DNA of 40,920 bases from contig JAQUZL010000003.1 of assembly GCA_028691385.1 (NCBI GenBank), positions 1 through 40,920 of the forward strand, in the 5' to 3' direction. Of the stretch, positions 25,003 to 33,893 are shown one piece after another. The notes below the pieces were generated by a model that saw only the letters and a program-made list of their open reading frames with translations, was not told where the DNA came from and made no database searches. This DNA comes from Oscillospiraceae bacterium. GTDB taxonomy: Bacteria; Bacillota; Clostridia; Oscillospirales; Oscillospiraceae. Position 1 is the stretch's first letter. Every line of letters starts with the position of its first letter. A program made the translations under genes and the position numbers.

Positions 25003-27675
25003 TCAGCTCCAAATCTCCTGTAAGGTTTGATACAGCAGTCGTACGTCAATGGGCTTTGCAAGATGGGCATTCATGCCGGCGCCCCTGGTCTGCTGCATAT
25101 CCTCGGCAAAGGCGTTGGCGGTCATGGCGATGATCGGCAGCACGTGCAGATCCTGCCGCGCGGCGGCGCGGATGGCTCTGGCGGCTTCCAGACCGTTCAT
25201 AATCGGCATCCGAATATCCATCAGCACGGCGTGATAGTTGCCCGGCTCAGATGTCAGCAGCAGATCCACGGCCTGCCGGCCATTGCTGGCCGGGATGACG
25301 GTGCAGCCCTTTTTCTCCAGCATTTTGCGGGCAATTTCCAAATTGATGGGATGATCCTCCACCAGCAGCACCTTTTTTCCGGTGAAGTCATAGTCCTCAA
25401 TGGGCGCATGGAATGCGACCGGTGCGCTTGGCGTCGTTTCGTCTGCCGCACGCAGCGGCAGCTCGGCCAAAAAGGCCGTGCCCTGACCCAGTACGCTCTC
25501 GGCGTGAATCTTGCCACCCATCAGCCGCAGCAGATTGCGCACAATGGCAAGGCCAAGGCCGCTGCCCTGGTTCTGGGGGCTGGCCTGCTCAAACGGCTCA
25601 AAAATCCGCTCCAGCGCGCCGGGCGCAATCCCCACGCCGCTGTCCTGCACGGCGATACGATAGAGCAGGCGGCCGCCGGAAGCGGCCTGCCGGTCAACGC
25701 GCACGGCGATGCTGCCATGCGCCGGGGTAAACTTGACTGCGTTGCTGAGTAGGTTGAAAAACACCTGCTGCATCCGCATTTTATCCAGCAAAACCGGCAC
25801 TTCCGGCACGTCCGGCGTGGCGGTATAGGTGAAGGTGATGCTTTTTTGCTGCATCTGCGTGCGCATGGACAGCAGCACCAGCTCCATACATTCCCGAATG
25901 GTGCATGGGGCAAGATGCAGCTCCACCCGGTCGCTTTCAATTTTGGACATATCCAAAATATCGTTGATCAGCCCCAGCAGATATTGCCCGGACGAAGAAA
26001 TCTTTTCCAAATATTCCTGCACGGCGACCTGATTGCCAATCTCGTCCAGCGCAAGGCTGGACATGCCGAGGATGGCGTTCATGGGGGTGCGGATGTCGTG
26101 ACTCATGCGGGAAAGGAAGCTGCTTTTTGCCTCGTTGGCCTTTTTGGCTTCGTTCAGCGCTACCTCCAGCTGCTCATTTTGCAGGCGATAGCTTTCGGTG
26201 TCGTCGGTGGCATAGACAATGCGCGCGGGAATGCCGTTCCAGTCCATGAGCTTGCCGCTCATGTTCAGATGGCGGCCGGTCGTTTCATGGGTGACCTGCA
26301 GGGCGGTATAGCGCTCGGCAGAGAGCCTGCGGGACTGATAAAGCATCCACGGCGCGCCGGCTTGCCCATGCATCCCGGCGTCCTCGGATTCCTCGATCAG
26401 AGATGCGGCCGCATTGTTGACGTAAAGCAGCTCCTGCGTGGCAGCGTCGCTGACGACAATGCCGCAAGAGGCGTCATCGAGCATGTTCTGGAACATTTTT
26501 TCCCGCAAGGTGGTGGGGGAAATGACCGCCTGATAGACCGGATGGCCGTCCTCCATGCGGATGCGGACGGCGTGCGCCTGTACCCAAAGCGCCTTTCCGG
26601 ATTTGCTGCACAGCCGGAAGGTGATTTCCAGCGGCTCCGTGCCGGCGCTGCGCAAATTGGCCAGCAGCCGCGCCCGATCGGATTCATGCACCGCGCCCAG
26701 CAGCCCCTCCCGCACCAGCGTGGGGCGATCGGCTGCGCGCCAGCCCAGGTGCTGGGCAAGCTTGCTGCTGGCATATTGCAGCTCCAGCTTTTCACCCAAG
26801 CGGAAAATCACAACGCCGCCGGGGATGTTGTTTACTAGCGTTTCGATGGCGTTGCGCTGAATGGCAGTGTCGCGCAGCTCGATGAGGTTGGAAAGCCGCA
26901 GACGAATCAGATTGGGATTAAAGGGCTTGCGGAGAAACTCGTTCGCGCCATAGGAGAGAAGCTGCTCTTCATCGCTGCCCTGCTCGGCGAGAATGACCAC
27001 CGGCACAGAGGCATAGAGCAGGCTGCTTTTGAGCGCGGCGGTCAGCCGGTAATCGTCCAGACGGACAATGGCCTCGTCGACCAAAATGGCGGAGATTTCA
27101 TCCTGCTCTTTTCCGAGGATGGACAGCACCTCCGCGCCGTCTTCGGCTTCGATCATCGCGTAGCTGCAACCGAGAATTTCCCGCAGCGCGCGGCGTTCGG
27201 CGGGATCGTCGGTGGCCACAATCAGCTTGTCCTTGATATTGGACTGCCCCACCGGCGCATACTGAATCCGTTTGCGCAAATCCTCTGTGACGACCTGATG
27301 GCCGGAATCCATGAAAATTTCCTGAACGGCCTGAGTGCCGTCAGCGAGCCGGATACTGCGCATTTCCCCCATGATATAGGCAATGGAACCATCCCGCCGC
27401 CGAATGCGATGGCCAAAATTGATGGGCTGGTCGACGCGCATGCAGCGGCGAAGAAATCCGCGCTGTATCTCGCGGTCATAGACATAGACTAGCGCGCAGC
27501 GGCCTGCCTGCAGGTCTGTGGAAAAGGCGTCCTTACTGTCGTATCCGAAGATTTGCGCGCAGGCCTTGTTGAACTGCAAAACGGTTGGCTGTTCCTCAAG
27601 GGTATAGCGCAGAATACCGCATAAAACGCTCTCGAACAAGCTCTGTTCGTCCTGCTGCTGGTGCATATTCTCCAT
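25003..27675 (-). CDS. Hybrid sensor histidine kinase (PAS-REC-PAS-PAS-HisKA-HATPase-REC)
   Basis: 890 residues from the ATG at 27675, which has TTGGAG upstream; earlier in-frame ATGs lack a ribosome site. PAS-like ~15-130. Internal receiver ~148-265, with D156-D157, likely phosphoacceptor D200 and K250. Two more PAS domains ~275-395 and ~400-505. The HisKA phosphorylation site is H526 in SRMSHDIRTPMNAILG. The HATPase has the N box NLLSNAVKF and the G boxes VQDSGVGI and GSGLGLAIV. The C-terminal receiver has VLLVEDHPIN and VLMDIRMPIMNG. No transmembrane segment is seen, so it is a cytoplasmic sensor. It is the first gene of the chemosensory operon, an unusual placement; it may feed signals to the same CheY or act as a separate regulator. 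Confidence 0.88.
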   Translation of the reverse strand: MENMHQQQDEQSLFESVLCGILRYTLEEQPTVLQFNKACAQIFGYDSKDAFSTDLQAGRCALVYVYDREIQRGFLRRCMRVDQPINFGHRIRRRDGSIAYIMGEMRSIRLADGTQAVQEIFMDSGHQVVTEDLRKRIQYAPVGQSNIKDKLIVATDDPAERRALREILGCSYAMIEAEDGAEVLSILGKEQDEISAILVDEAIVRLDDYRLTAALKSSLLYASVPVVILAEQGSDEEQLLSYGANEFLRKPFNPNLIRLRLSNLIELRDTAIQRNAIETLVNNIPGGVVIFRLGEKLELQYASSKLAQHLGWRAADRPTLVREGLLGAVHESDRARLLANLRSAGTEPLEITFRLCSKSGKALWVQAHAVRIRMEDGHPVYQAVISPTTLREKMFQNMLDDASCGIVVSDAATQELLYVNNAAASLIEESEDAGMHGQAGAPWMLYQSRRLSAERYTALQVTHETTGRHLNMSGKLMDWNGIPARIVYATDDTESYRLQNEQLEVALNEAKKANEAKSSFLSRMSHDIRTPMNAILGMSSLALDEIGNQVAVQEYLEKISSSGQYLLGLINDILDMSKIESDRVELHLAPCTIRECMELVLLSMRTQMQQKSITFTYTATPDVPEVPVLLDKMRMQQVFFNLLSNAVKFTPAHGSIAVRVDRQAASGGRLLYRIAVQDSGVGIAPGALERIFEPFEQASPQNQGSGLGLAIVRNLLRLMGGKIHAESVLGQGTAFLAELPLRAADETTPSAPVAFHAPIEDYDFTGKKVLLVEDHPINLEIARKMLEKKGCTVIPASNGRQAVDLLLTSEPGNYHAVLMDIRMPIMNGLEAARAIRAAARQDLHVLPIIAMTANAFAEDMQQTRGAGMNAHLAKPIDVRLLYQTLQEIWS

Positions 27676-27756
27676 AACCGATTCTCCAATCATAACGACA
27701 GATTGTTTGCCTGCATTTGCCGAAAAAGGCAACAAATACACATAATATACAAAGTC

Positions 27757-27785
27757 AGTATAGCATTGCAGCTTCAAAATGTAAA
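27757..27785 (-). promoter_or_regulatory. Promoter of the chemosensory operon
   Basis: Read on the minus strand: TTTACA (27780-27785), 17 bases, TATACT (27757-27762), about 75 bases before the hybrid kinase start codon. It is close to the vegetative consensus; there is no sigma-28 (flagellar) type box in this region. Confidence 0.65.
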
Positions 27786-28015
27786 TGATTTTGCACCCTT
27801 GGGACGGGAAGAAAAAGACGAGAGGTGGGATTTTACGGGAAAAACCCGCAAAAAAGAAGGAAATTGCGCGGCAGAAGCTGCCGTGTCGGACGTTCGGCGC
27901 AGGCAACAGAACGGTTGGATCAGGCATTCACAAGAATCGGACGGAATCAATCTGCGCCTGCACGCGGCGCAAGGCTGGCAGCACCGGCATTCGCAATACC
28001 GGCGGGATGGAAATT
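27786..28015. other. Gene-free spacer after the C-S lyase gene
   Basis: No convincing gene on either strand. Two small dyads occur: CGGCAG/CTGCCG at 27869-27883, followed on the minus strand after a gap by a T-run, and an imperfect CCGGCATT/AATACCGG near 27982-28000. Either could help end transcription of the peptide operon. Confidence 0.4.
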
Positions 28016-28076
28016 GCAGGCGGCAAAGCCCAGGGGGCTTGCCGCCTGCAATTCACAGACAGCAAGCCCCCTGGGC
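28016..28076. repeat. Pair of mutually exclusive long hairpins
   Basis: Hairpin A pairs GCAGGCGGCAAAGCCC (28016-28031) with GGGCTTGCCGCCTGC (28035-28049). Hairpin B pairs the middle segment GCCCAGGGGGCTTGC (28028-28042) perfectly over 15 bp with GCAAGCCCCCTGGGC (28062-28076). They share the middle segment, so only one can form. The region lies 70-130 bases past the C-S lyase stop. There is no T-run, so a classic intrinsic terminator is not evident. Confidence 0.7.
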
Positions 28077-28146
28077 AGCTTGATTCAAATCGTTATCTCA
28101 TTTTTGAGGCCACATCAAAAGCCGGTGCTGCGGCGCGTTGCGCGCA

Positions 28147-29301
28147 TTACAAATGGTCTGCGAGCGCTTTGGCTGCCTGCGCAATGTTCTCACGGCAGGT
28201 GGCAAGGTTCATGCGCACATGACATGCCGATGCGCCGCCAAACCACGCGCCATAGTCCATGGCAAGGCCGCAGCGCCCCTCAATGTAGTCCGGCAGCTGC
28301 TCCGGGCGCAGGTATGCGCCAAAGTCCAGCCAGGCAAGGTAGGTGCCCTCCAGCGGGGAAACGACCACCTGGGGCAGTGTGTCGCGCAGGGAGGATACCA
28401 AAAGCTGGTAGTTCCCATAGACGGTTTCCAGCACCTGTCCAAGCCACGCTCTGCCGCCCCGATAGGCGGCTTCCGCCGCGACGACGCCGAAGCTGTTGCC
28501 GCTGGCCACATGCAGGACGGCGACATAGTCGTCATATTTCTTGCGAATGGTGTCGTCAGGAATGATGATGACCGAATTCTTCAATCCCGCCAGATTGAAG
28601 GTCTTGCTGGGCGCGGTCAGCGTGACCAGCATGTCGTCATAGCTGCCCACGGTGGCGGCGGGGATGTGGACATGGCCTGCGAAGGTGAAATCCTGATGGA
28701 TTTCGTCGGAAATCACAAACACGCCGTTTTCCCGGCAAATGTCCAGCAGGCGCTTCAGCTCCTGCCGCGTCCAGACGCGGCCAACCGGATTGTGGGGCGA
28801 GCACATGAGGAATACCTTCACGTGATGTTCCCGAATCTTCTGCTCGAAATCCGCAAAATCAATGGTATACACGCCGTTTGTATTCACAAGCTCGCTTTCC
28901 ACCAGCGTGCGGTGGTTTTCCCGCACGGCGTTGGCAAAGGGGTAATAGACCGGGGACTGGATGAGCACTGCGTCGCCGGGGACGGTCATCATCTGGATGA
29001 ACCAGTTGAACGCGGCCACCACGCCGGGGGAGTAACGAATCCACGCGCGCGCCACATCATAGTTGTGATAGGTCTTTTCCCAGCGCACAAAGGCGTCGTA
29101 ATAGCTTTCCGGCGTGACGTCATAGCCGAACACACCGAACGAAACATGGCGCTGCAGCGCGTCGCGGACGCATTGGGCAGCGGCAAAGTCCATGTCGGCC
29201 ACCCAAAGCCCCATCAGATTTTCATGCTGAAATTGGTTGCCGTAGTGGTTCCATTTGGAGCAGTTGGTTCCGCGGCGATCCCGATAGATCAGTTCTTCCA
29301 T
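28147..29301 (-). CDS. patB: MalY/PatB-type pyridoxal-phosphate C-S lyase / aminotransferase
   Basis: 384 residues from the ATG at 29301 (GAGGTG upstream). PLP fold type I: Schiff-base Lys233 in TAPSKTFNLAGL, D199 in VISDEIHQDF, N171 in SPHNPVGRVW, and the N-terminal GLWVADMDF characteristic of MalY/PatB rather than ordinary aspartate aminotransferases. The family carries out beta-elimination on cystathionine, cysteine or S-conjugates, giving thiol or H2S, pyruvate and ammonia. It is the last gene of the peptide-uptake operon. The exact substrate is not predictable, but the neighbouring genes point to sulfur amino acids. Confidence 0.88.
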   Translation of the reverse strand: MEELIYRDRRGTNCSKWNHYGNQFQHENLMGLWVADMDFAAAQCVRDALQRHVSFGVFGYDVTPESYYDAFVRWEKTYHNYDVARAWIRYSPGVVAAFNWFIQMMTVPGDAVLIQSPVYYPFANAVRENHRTLVESELVNTNGVYTIDFADFEQKIREHHVKVFLMCSPHNPVGRVWTRQELKRLLDICRENGVFVISDEIHQDFTFAGHVHIPAATVGSYDDMLVTLTAPSKTFNLAGLKNSVIIIPDDTIRKKYDDYVAVLHVASGNSFGVVAAEAAYRGGRAWLGQVLETVYGNYQLLVSSLRDTLPQVVVSPLEGTYLAWLDFGAYLRPEQLPDYIEGRCGLAMDYGAWFGGASACHVRMNLATCRENIAQAAKALADHL

Positions 29302-29327
29302 AAGACACCTCACAGACGTAAATTGAA

Positions 29328-29353
29328 GCTGGGGCAAACGAAGTTGCCCCAGC
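29328..29353 (-). terminator. Intergenic hairpin before the C-S lyase gene
   Basis: GCTGGGGCAA (29328-29337) pairs with TTGCCCCAGC (29344-29353) around a 6-base loop. On the minus strand it is followed by TTCAATTT, a weak U-tract. It may lower rather than abolish transcription into the last gene. Confidence 0.55.
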
Positions 29354-29370
29354 AGGGTTGCCGATTTGGA

Positions 29371-30099
29371 TTACCGCGCCACTTGGCGGTGCGCTTCGGC
29401 CAGCGCCACCAGATGCGAAAACAGCGGACGAAAGCGCGGGTGGTCTGCGACCAGCTCCTCCGGATGCCACTGCACGGCGTAGATGCCGCGCGCGGCGCTC
29501 TCCATGGCTTCCACCACGCCGTCGGCGGCGGTGGCTGTGACAGTAAACGGCGCGGCCACGGTTTTGACGGCCTGATGGTGGAAGCTGTTGACCATCAGCG
29601 GCTCGCTGCCCAGCAGCTGCGAGATCAGACTGTCCGGCGCAAGGCGCACACGATGGGTCAGCGCGCTGCGAATCGCCATATCCTGGGCATGGCAGATGGC
29701 GGCGTCGTACTGCGTGGGCAGATCCTGATACAGATCGCCGCCGAAGCAGACGTTCAAAAGCTGCATGCCGCGGCAGATGCCAAAGATCGGCTTTTGCTGT
29801 GCGGCAGCCAAACGCACCAGCGCCAGCTCCATCTGATCCTTATCGGCGAGGGTGTAGGAAACCTGCGCAGTCGGCTCCTGCCCATACAGCGTGGGCGTCA
29901 CATCCTCGCCGCCGGGCAGCAAAAGCCCATCGAGCAGCGGCAGATATTCTGCCGCGCGGGCGGCGTCGGCGTCGGCGGGAATCAGGATGGGCGTGCCGCC
30001 GGCGGCGATGATGGCGTCAATATAGGGTGTATTCACCAGATATTTGCGCGCCATGAGCTTGGGACTTTCTGCGGCAATCATGCCGATGATGGGCTTCAT
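29371..30099 (-). CDS. C26 family gamma-glutamyl hydrolase-like class I amidotransferase (PuuD-like)
   Basis: 242 residues. Catalytic triad: nucleophile Cys109 in PIFGICRGMQLLN, His212 and Glu214 in VQWHPEEL. The oxyanion segment LLLPGGEDVTPTLYG and the NSFHHQAV motif are those of peptidase family C26 / gamma-glutamyl-GABA hydrolases. Such enzymes release glutamate from gamma-glutamyl amides in the cytoplasm. The start has GAGGTG and lies one base after the previous stop. In this operon it could remove gamma-glutamyl groups from imported peptides. Confidence 0.9.
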   Translation of the reverse strand: MKPIIGMIAAESPKLMARKYLVNTPYIDAIIAAGGTPILIPADADAARAAEYLPLLDGLLLPGGEDVTPTLYGQEPTAQVSYTLADKDQMELALVRLAAAQQKPIFGICRGMQLLNVCFGGDLYQDLPTQYDAAICHAQDMAIRSALTHRVRLAPDSLISQLLGSEPLMVNSFHHQAVKTVAAPFTVTATAADGVVEAMESAARGIYAVQWHPEELVADHPRFRPLFSHLVALAEAHRQVAR

Positions 30100-30100
30100 T

Positions 30101-30994
30101 TCATTTCACCTCAGCTTGCAGCGCCGCCTGAAAGGCGGGGACAAACACGCGTGTAAAGCGCGCGCGCGCATCATGGGAAGAATAGTCCGCCCAGAGCGGG
30201 CTTGGCGTCACGGACAGGGGATAGGTGTCATAGGCAACCTGCGCCAGATCGGAAAGCTGGTAGGCGTTGGCGGTCGCTTTGGCGCGGGACGCGCCGTCTG
30301 CGGCCATCTGTGCAAGTCCCCGGTCAATGGCGTCCGCGCCCGGCTCGCCCAGCTGCTCGAGCGCCGCTTCGAGAATATAATAATACAGCTTAATGCTCAG
30401 CGTTTCAAAGCCAAGCTTGCCACAGGCTTTTTTGGGCGTGACGGCGGGGGCGACGTAGCCCGGGTCATACTGGGCAAAGCACTTGGGCTTCAGCGAGTCC
30501 GGCAGATTTTCGGCGCGCAGCACCACGTTGAACGCGCAGTACTCGTCCGTTTCCTGCGTCAGGGTCTTGGACAGATTGGTGTGGCCGTAATCATAGGCAT
30601 AGTGGTTGTAGCAGGCGGGATGGAACTCCTCGCAGTACATCCGGCCGATGGCACGCGCGCCATAGGCCTTCCAGACGTCTGCCATGGGGCAGACCAGCGT
30701 GTGGGACACGCGCTCTTCCGGATTCAGCTCCTGCAGCTCCCGCTTGAAGCGGGGGTCGGGCGGCAGGTCGCCGCCGACGGAAAACAGGCTCTGCATATTG
30801 ATTTTGACGCCCAGCTCCAAATGCCTTTGCCTGGAATGCGCGCCGCGGTCGCGGCCATAGCGGCGCGTGCCCTCCCGGAGTGCGCGTTCGCCCTCCACGC
30901 CAAATGCGTCCAGCAGCGCACGCCCGATAAAGGAATAAAGAAGCGTATAGTTGTCGGAAAGATCCATCACACATTGTTCTTCGTAAGTATACAT
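30101..30994 (-). CDS. L-2-amino-thiazoline-4-carboxylate hydrolase-like protein (second copy)
   Basis: 297 residues. The segment CPMADVWKAYGARAIGRMYC followed by EEFHPACYNHYAYDYGHTNL and ETDEYCAFNVVL is the signature of the ATC_hydrolase family (PF14196), known from Pseudomonas, where AtcB opens L-2-amino-thiazoline-4-carboxylate on the way to L-cysteine. Homologues are widespread in Clostridia and mostly uncharacterised. It is paralogous to the adjacent gene over its whole length and shares the same MYTYE/D start and the conserved CP-W-YCEE-NLSK-C residues. No signal peptide. Thiazoline hydrolysis is a family-level inference only. Confidence 0.82.
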   Translation of the reverse strand: MYTYEEQCVMDLSDNYTLLYSFIGRALLDAFGVEGERALREGTRRYGRDRGAHSRQRHLELGVKINMQSLFSVGGDLPPDPRFKRELQELNPEERVSHTLVCPMADVWKAYGARAIGRMYCEEFHPACYNHYAYDYGHTNLSKTLTQETDEYCAFNVVLRAENLPDSLKPKCFAQYDPGYVAPAVTPKKACGKLGFETLSIKLYYYILEAALEQLGEPGADAIDRGLAQMAADGASRAKATANAYQLSDLAQVAYDTYPLSVTPSPLWADYSSHDARARFTRVFVPAFQAALQAEVK

Positions 30995-31010
30995 CGTCTT
31001 TGCTCCTTTC

Positions 31011-31904
31011 TCAGGCGTCCAGCGCGGCGGCGATGGGGTCTAAAACCAGTGTTTTCATCAGGGACTGCGCATTGTGGCCGGGGTGGGACGCCCATGCGGC
31101 GTCATCCGAGGGGGTGAGCGCAAGCGGGAAGTTCTGGCGCGCAAAGTCCGCATCCAGCGGCGCAAGGGTATGCACTGCCTGCACGCGCATGGCGGAAAGG
31201 GCGGCGCTTGACCAGTCCTTCAGACCCTCGGCGACGGCACAGACGCCGTCCGCGCCGCAAACTTCTTCGGCGGTTTCCAGCAGATAGTAATAGATGGCGA
31301 TGGTCATATCCGCAAGCCCCGCGTCGTATCCCGCGTCGGCGGGCAGCGCCTGCGGCGCGGCGTAGTCCGGGTCGCAGTGGGCAAAGGTTTCCTTTGCCCG
31401 CTCGGGCGTCATGTTGGCTTCCCGGAAAAAGACGGAGAAGCGGCAGAAATTATCGCGCGGGCAGGTGAGCAGCTTGGACAGGTTGACCTGCCCCACGTTT
31501 TCGGTATAGGCCAGCACGCGCGCGTACTGGTATTCCTCACAATAGAAGCTGCCGGCCTTGGACGCGCTGCGGCGATTCCAGTAGTCGGCCAGCGGGCAGG
31601 TGTAGACCTCCCAGATCTGGCGATCCGCTTCGTCAAAAATTTCGGTGCTGCGCACCCGGGGGTCGTCCACAAAATCTCTGCCGCAGTGATAGAGATTGTG
31701 CAGGTTGGTCTTGACGTTTGCGCCGCGCAGCGCCGCGCGCTGGCGCAGACCGCTTTCACGGCCTGCCCGGCGCACGGCTTCCCGAATCAGGCGTTCGCCC
31801 TTCCGGTCGCCGCAGGTGCGCATAATGCGCTGCGTCAGGTGAAAATACATGGCGGAAAAGGCGTCCTGTTTGTTTTGCGGCTTAATATCGGTGTAGGTAT
31901 ACAT
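31011..31904 (-). CDS. L-2-amino-thiazoline-4-carboxylate hydrolase-like protein (first copy)
   Basis: 297 residues, the same length as its downstream paralogue. Conserved core: CPLADYWNRRSASKAGSFYC, EEYQYARVLAYTENVGQVNL and CPRDNFCRFSVFFREANM. It belongs to the ATC_hydrolase family (PF14196). It follows the DppF gene by 17 bases, so the pair is cotranscribed with a peptide transporter. Divergence between the copies outside the core suggests two substrates or a heteromeric enzyme rather than recent duplication. Confidence 0.82.
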   Translation of the reverse strand: MYTYTDIKPQNKQDAFSAMYFHLTQRIMRTCGDRKGERLIREAVRRAGRESGLRQRAALRGANVKTNLHNLYHCGRDFVDDPRVRSTEIFDEADRQIWEVYTCPLADYWNRRSASKAGSFYCEEYQYARVLAYTENVGQVNLSKLLTCPRDNFCRFSVFFREANMTPERAKETFAHCDPDYAAPQALPADAGYDAGLADMTIAIYYYLLETAEEVCGADGVCAVAEGLKDWSSAALSAMRVQAVHTLAPLDADFARQNFPLALTPSDDAAWASHPGHNAQSLMKTLVLDPIAAALDA

Positions 31905-31921
31905 GGAATATCCTCTTTTCG

Positions 31922-32875
31922 TTACTCGTCACAACGGAAGCACGAAACAAAGTGATTCGGTTCGACCTCTTTGAGCGTGGGATCGCACTGGCGGCAATGG
32001 TCGGTTGCATAGCGGCAGCGGCTTGCAAACCGGCATTCTGCCGGCGGGTCGATGGGCGAGGTGATTTCTCCGCGCATTAAAATATGCTCCTTCCGGTCGT
32101 GGAGACTGGGCACCGGAATGGCTGAGAGCAGCGCCTGGGTATAGGGGTGAATCGGGTTGTGGAAGAGCACCTCGGCCGGCGCTTTTTCCACGACCTGCCC
32201 CAGATACATGACCATGATGTCGTCGGAAATGTGATAGACAACGCTGAGGTCATGGGTGATGAACAGATAGGTCAGGTGATATTGCGCCTGCAGCTCCTGC
32301 ATCAAATTGAGAATCTGCGCCTGAATGGACACGTCCAGCGCGGAAACCGGCTCGTCGCAGACGATGAACTTGGGGTTCAGCGCCAGCGCACGCGCCACGC
32401 CGATGCGCTGGCGGCGGCCGCCGTCCAGCTCGTGGGGATAGGCGTTATACAGCCGCCGGGCAAGGCCGACCGTATCCATCAGTTCGGCCACTTTTTTCTC
32501 GCGGCTTGCTTTGTCCGGACACAGCTGATACAGCCGCAGCGGCTCTTCGATGGTTTGGCTGATGGTCATGCGGGGATTGAGCGACGAAAACGGATCCTGA
32601 AAGATCATCTGCATCTCCCGACGCTTTTTCCAAAGCTGCTGACGGCTCAACGCGCTGACGTTTTCACCATCAAAGAAAATTTTTCCGTCCGTTGGCTCCT
32701 GCAGGCGGATGAGGGTGCGGCCGAGGGTGGACTTGCCGCAGCCGGACTCCCCGACAACGCCAAGGGTTTTGCCCGCTTCGATGGTGAAGCTGACGTCGTC
32801 CACGGCGTGCACAACGCCCTTGGCGGCCTTGAAGTACTTTTTCAGGTGCTCCACGCGAATCAGTTCGTTAGACAT
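31922..32875 (-). CDS. dppF: Peptide ABC transporter ATPase DppF
   Basis: 317 residues from the ATG at 32875, which overlaps the end of dppD by 8 bases; the open frame further upstream lies inside dppD. Walker A GESGCGKST, signature LDGGRRQRIGVARAL (usual LSGGQ altered to LDGGR), Walker B FIVCDEPVSALD. The C-terminal oligopeptide domain has CRFASRCRYATDHC, the Cys cluster typical of Dpp/Opp ATPases. It energises uptake through DppBC. Confidence 0.92.
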   Translation of the reverse strand: MSNELIRVEHLKKYFKAAKGVVHAVDDVSFTIEAGKTLGVVGESGCGKSTLGRTLIRLQEPTDGKIFFDGENVSALSRQQLWKKRREMQMIFQDPFSSLNPRMTISQTIEEPLRLYQLCPDKASREKKVAELMDTVGLARRLYNAYPHELDGGRRQRIGVARALALNPKFIVCDEPVSALDVSIQAQILNLMQELQAQYHLTYLFITHDLSVVYHISDDIMVMYLGQVVEKAPAEVLFHNPIHPYTQALLSAIPVPSLHDRKEHILMRGEITSPIDPPAECRFASRCRYATDHCRQCDPTLKEVEPNHFVSCFRCDE

Positions 32876-33881
32876 CGTGCAAAACGCCCCCTTCCTGAAT
32901 GTTCTGCTCGTTGTACAGGTGGCAGGCAACACAGTGCTCCGGGGTTCTGTGCACCAGCGCCGGCGGCGACTGGAAGCAGCGCGCGGTGGCATAATCACAG
33001 CGGTCGGCAAAGGCGCAGCCGGCAGGCAGATTGCTGGGATCCGGCATCAGCCCCTTGATGGGCTTGAGCTTTGCGCCGCGGTCATTCATGTTGGGCAGGG
33101 AATTGAACAGCCCCTTGGTATAGGGGTGCAGGGTGTGGTCAAACACATCTTCGAGGGTGCCGTGCTCCACCACCTTGCCGGCATAGACCACGCTGACGCA
33201 GTCGCACACCTCGGCCACGATGCCAAGGTCGTGGGTGATCATCAGCATGGAGGTGTTATTTTTTTCCCGCAGCTTTTTCATCAGATCCAGCACCTGTGCC
33301 TGAATGGTGACGTCCAGCGCGGTGGTTGGCTCGTCCGCAATCAAAAGCTCCGGGTCGCAGGCCAGTGCCATGGCGATCACCACGCGCTGCTTCATGCCGC
33401 CGGAAAACTGATGAGGATAGGCCTTGCCGCGCTCTTTGGAGATGCCGACCAGCTCCAACATTTCTCCGGCCTTTTCGATGGCGCTCTTTCTGCCCAGATG
33501 CTCGTGGTTTTCGATGACCTCGGCAATCTGCATCTCCACGGTGAGCACCGGGTTCAGCGACGTCATCGGATCCTGAAAAATCATGGACGCCGTTTTGCCG
33601 CGCACCTGCTGCAGCGCATTGGTAGTCATTTTCAGCACGTCTTTGCCCTGCAGGAAGATGCTGCCGCGGGTAATGACGCCCGGGGGCGTCTGAATCAGGT
33701 TCAAAATTGCAAGACCGGTGGTGGTTTTGCCGGCGCCGGTTTCGCCGACGAGACCCAGCGTCTGTCCCTGCTTGATTTGCAGGTTCAGCCCGTTGACGGC
33801 GTAAACGGTGCGGTCGTGGGTGCGAAATTCCACCGCAAGATCCTGAATGTCCAGTGCGTATTCGGTTTGCTTGTTTTCCAT
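32868..33881 (-). CDS. dppD: Peptide ABC transporter ATPase DppD
   Basis: 337 residues. Walker A GETGAGKTT, signature FSGGMKQRVVIAMAL, Walker B LLIADEPTTALD, and the C-terminal Cys motif CAFADRCDYATARC of oligopeptide ATPases. The Q-loop lies in MIFQDPMTSLNPV. It starts 12 bases after dppC and overlaps dppF, so the ATPase subunits are coupled. Confidence 0.94.
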   Translation of the reverse strand: MENKQTEYALDIQDLAVEFRTHDRTVYAVNGLNLQIKQGQTLGLVGETGAGKTTTGLAILNLIQTPPGVITRGSIFLQGKDVLKMTTNALQQVRGKTASMIFQDPMTSLNPVLTVEMQIAEVIENHEHLGRKSAIEKAGEMLELVGISKERGKAYPHQFSGGMKQRVVIAMALACDPELLIADEPTTALDVTIQAQVLDLMKKLREKNNTSMLMITHDLGIVAEVCDCVSVVYAGKVVEHGTLEDVFDHTLHPYTKGLFNSLPNMNDRGAKLKPIKGLMPDPSNLPAGCAFADRCDYATARCFQSPPALVHRTPEHCVACHLYNEQNIQEGGVLHDV

Positions 33882-33893
33882 CTCCGTGCCTCC

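Noticed and set aside
28138..30156. 672-codon open frame on the + strand
   Set aside because: It is antisense to the C-S lyase and amidotransferase genes, which have full catalytic motifs and ribosome sites. The frame stays open because of G+C-rich third positions; its product shows no recognisable domain.
32876..33010. 45-residue N-terminal extension of DppF
   Set aside because: It overlaps the conserved C-terminus of DppD. The family start MSNELIRVEHLKKYF is at 32875.
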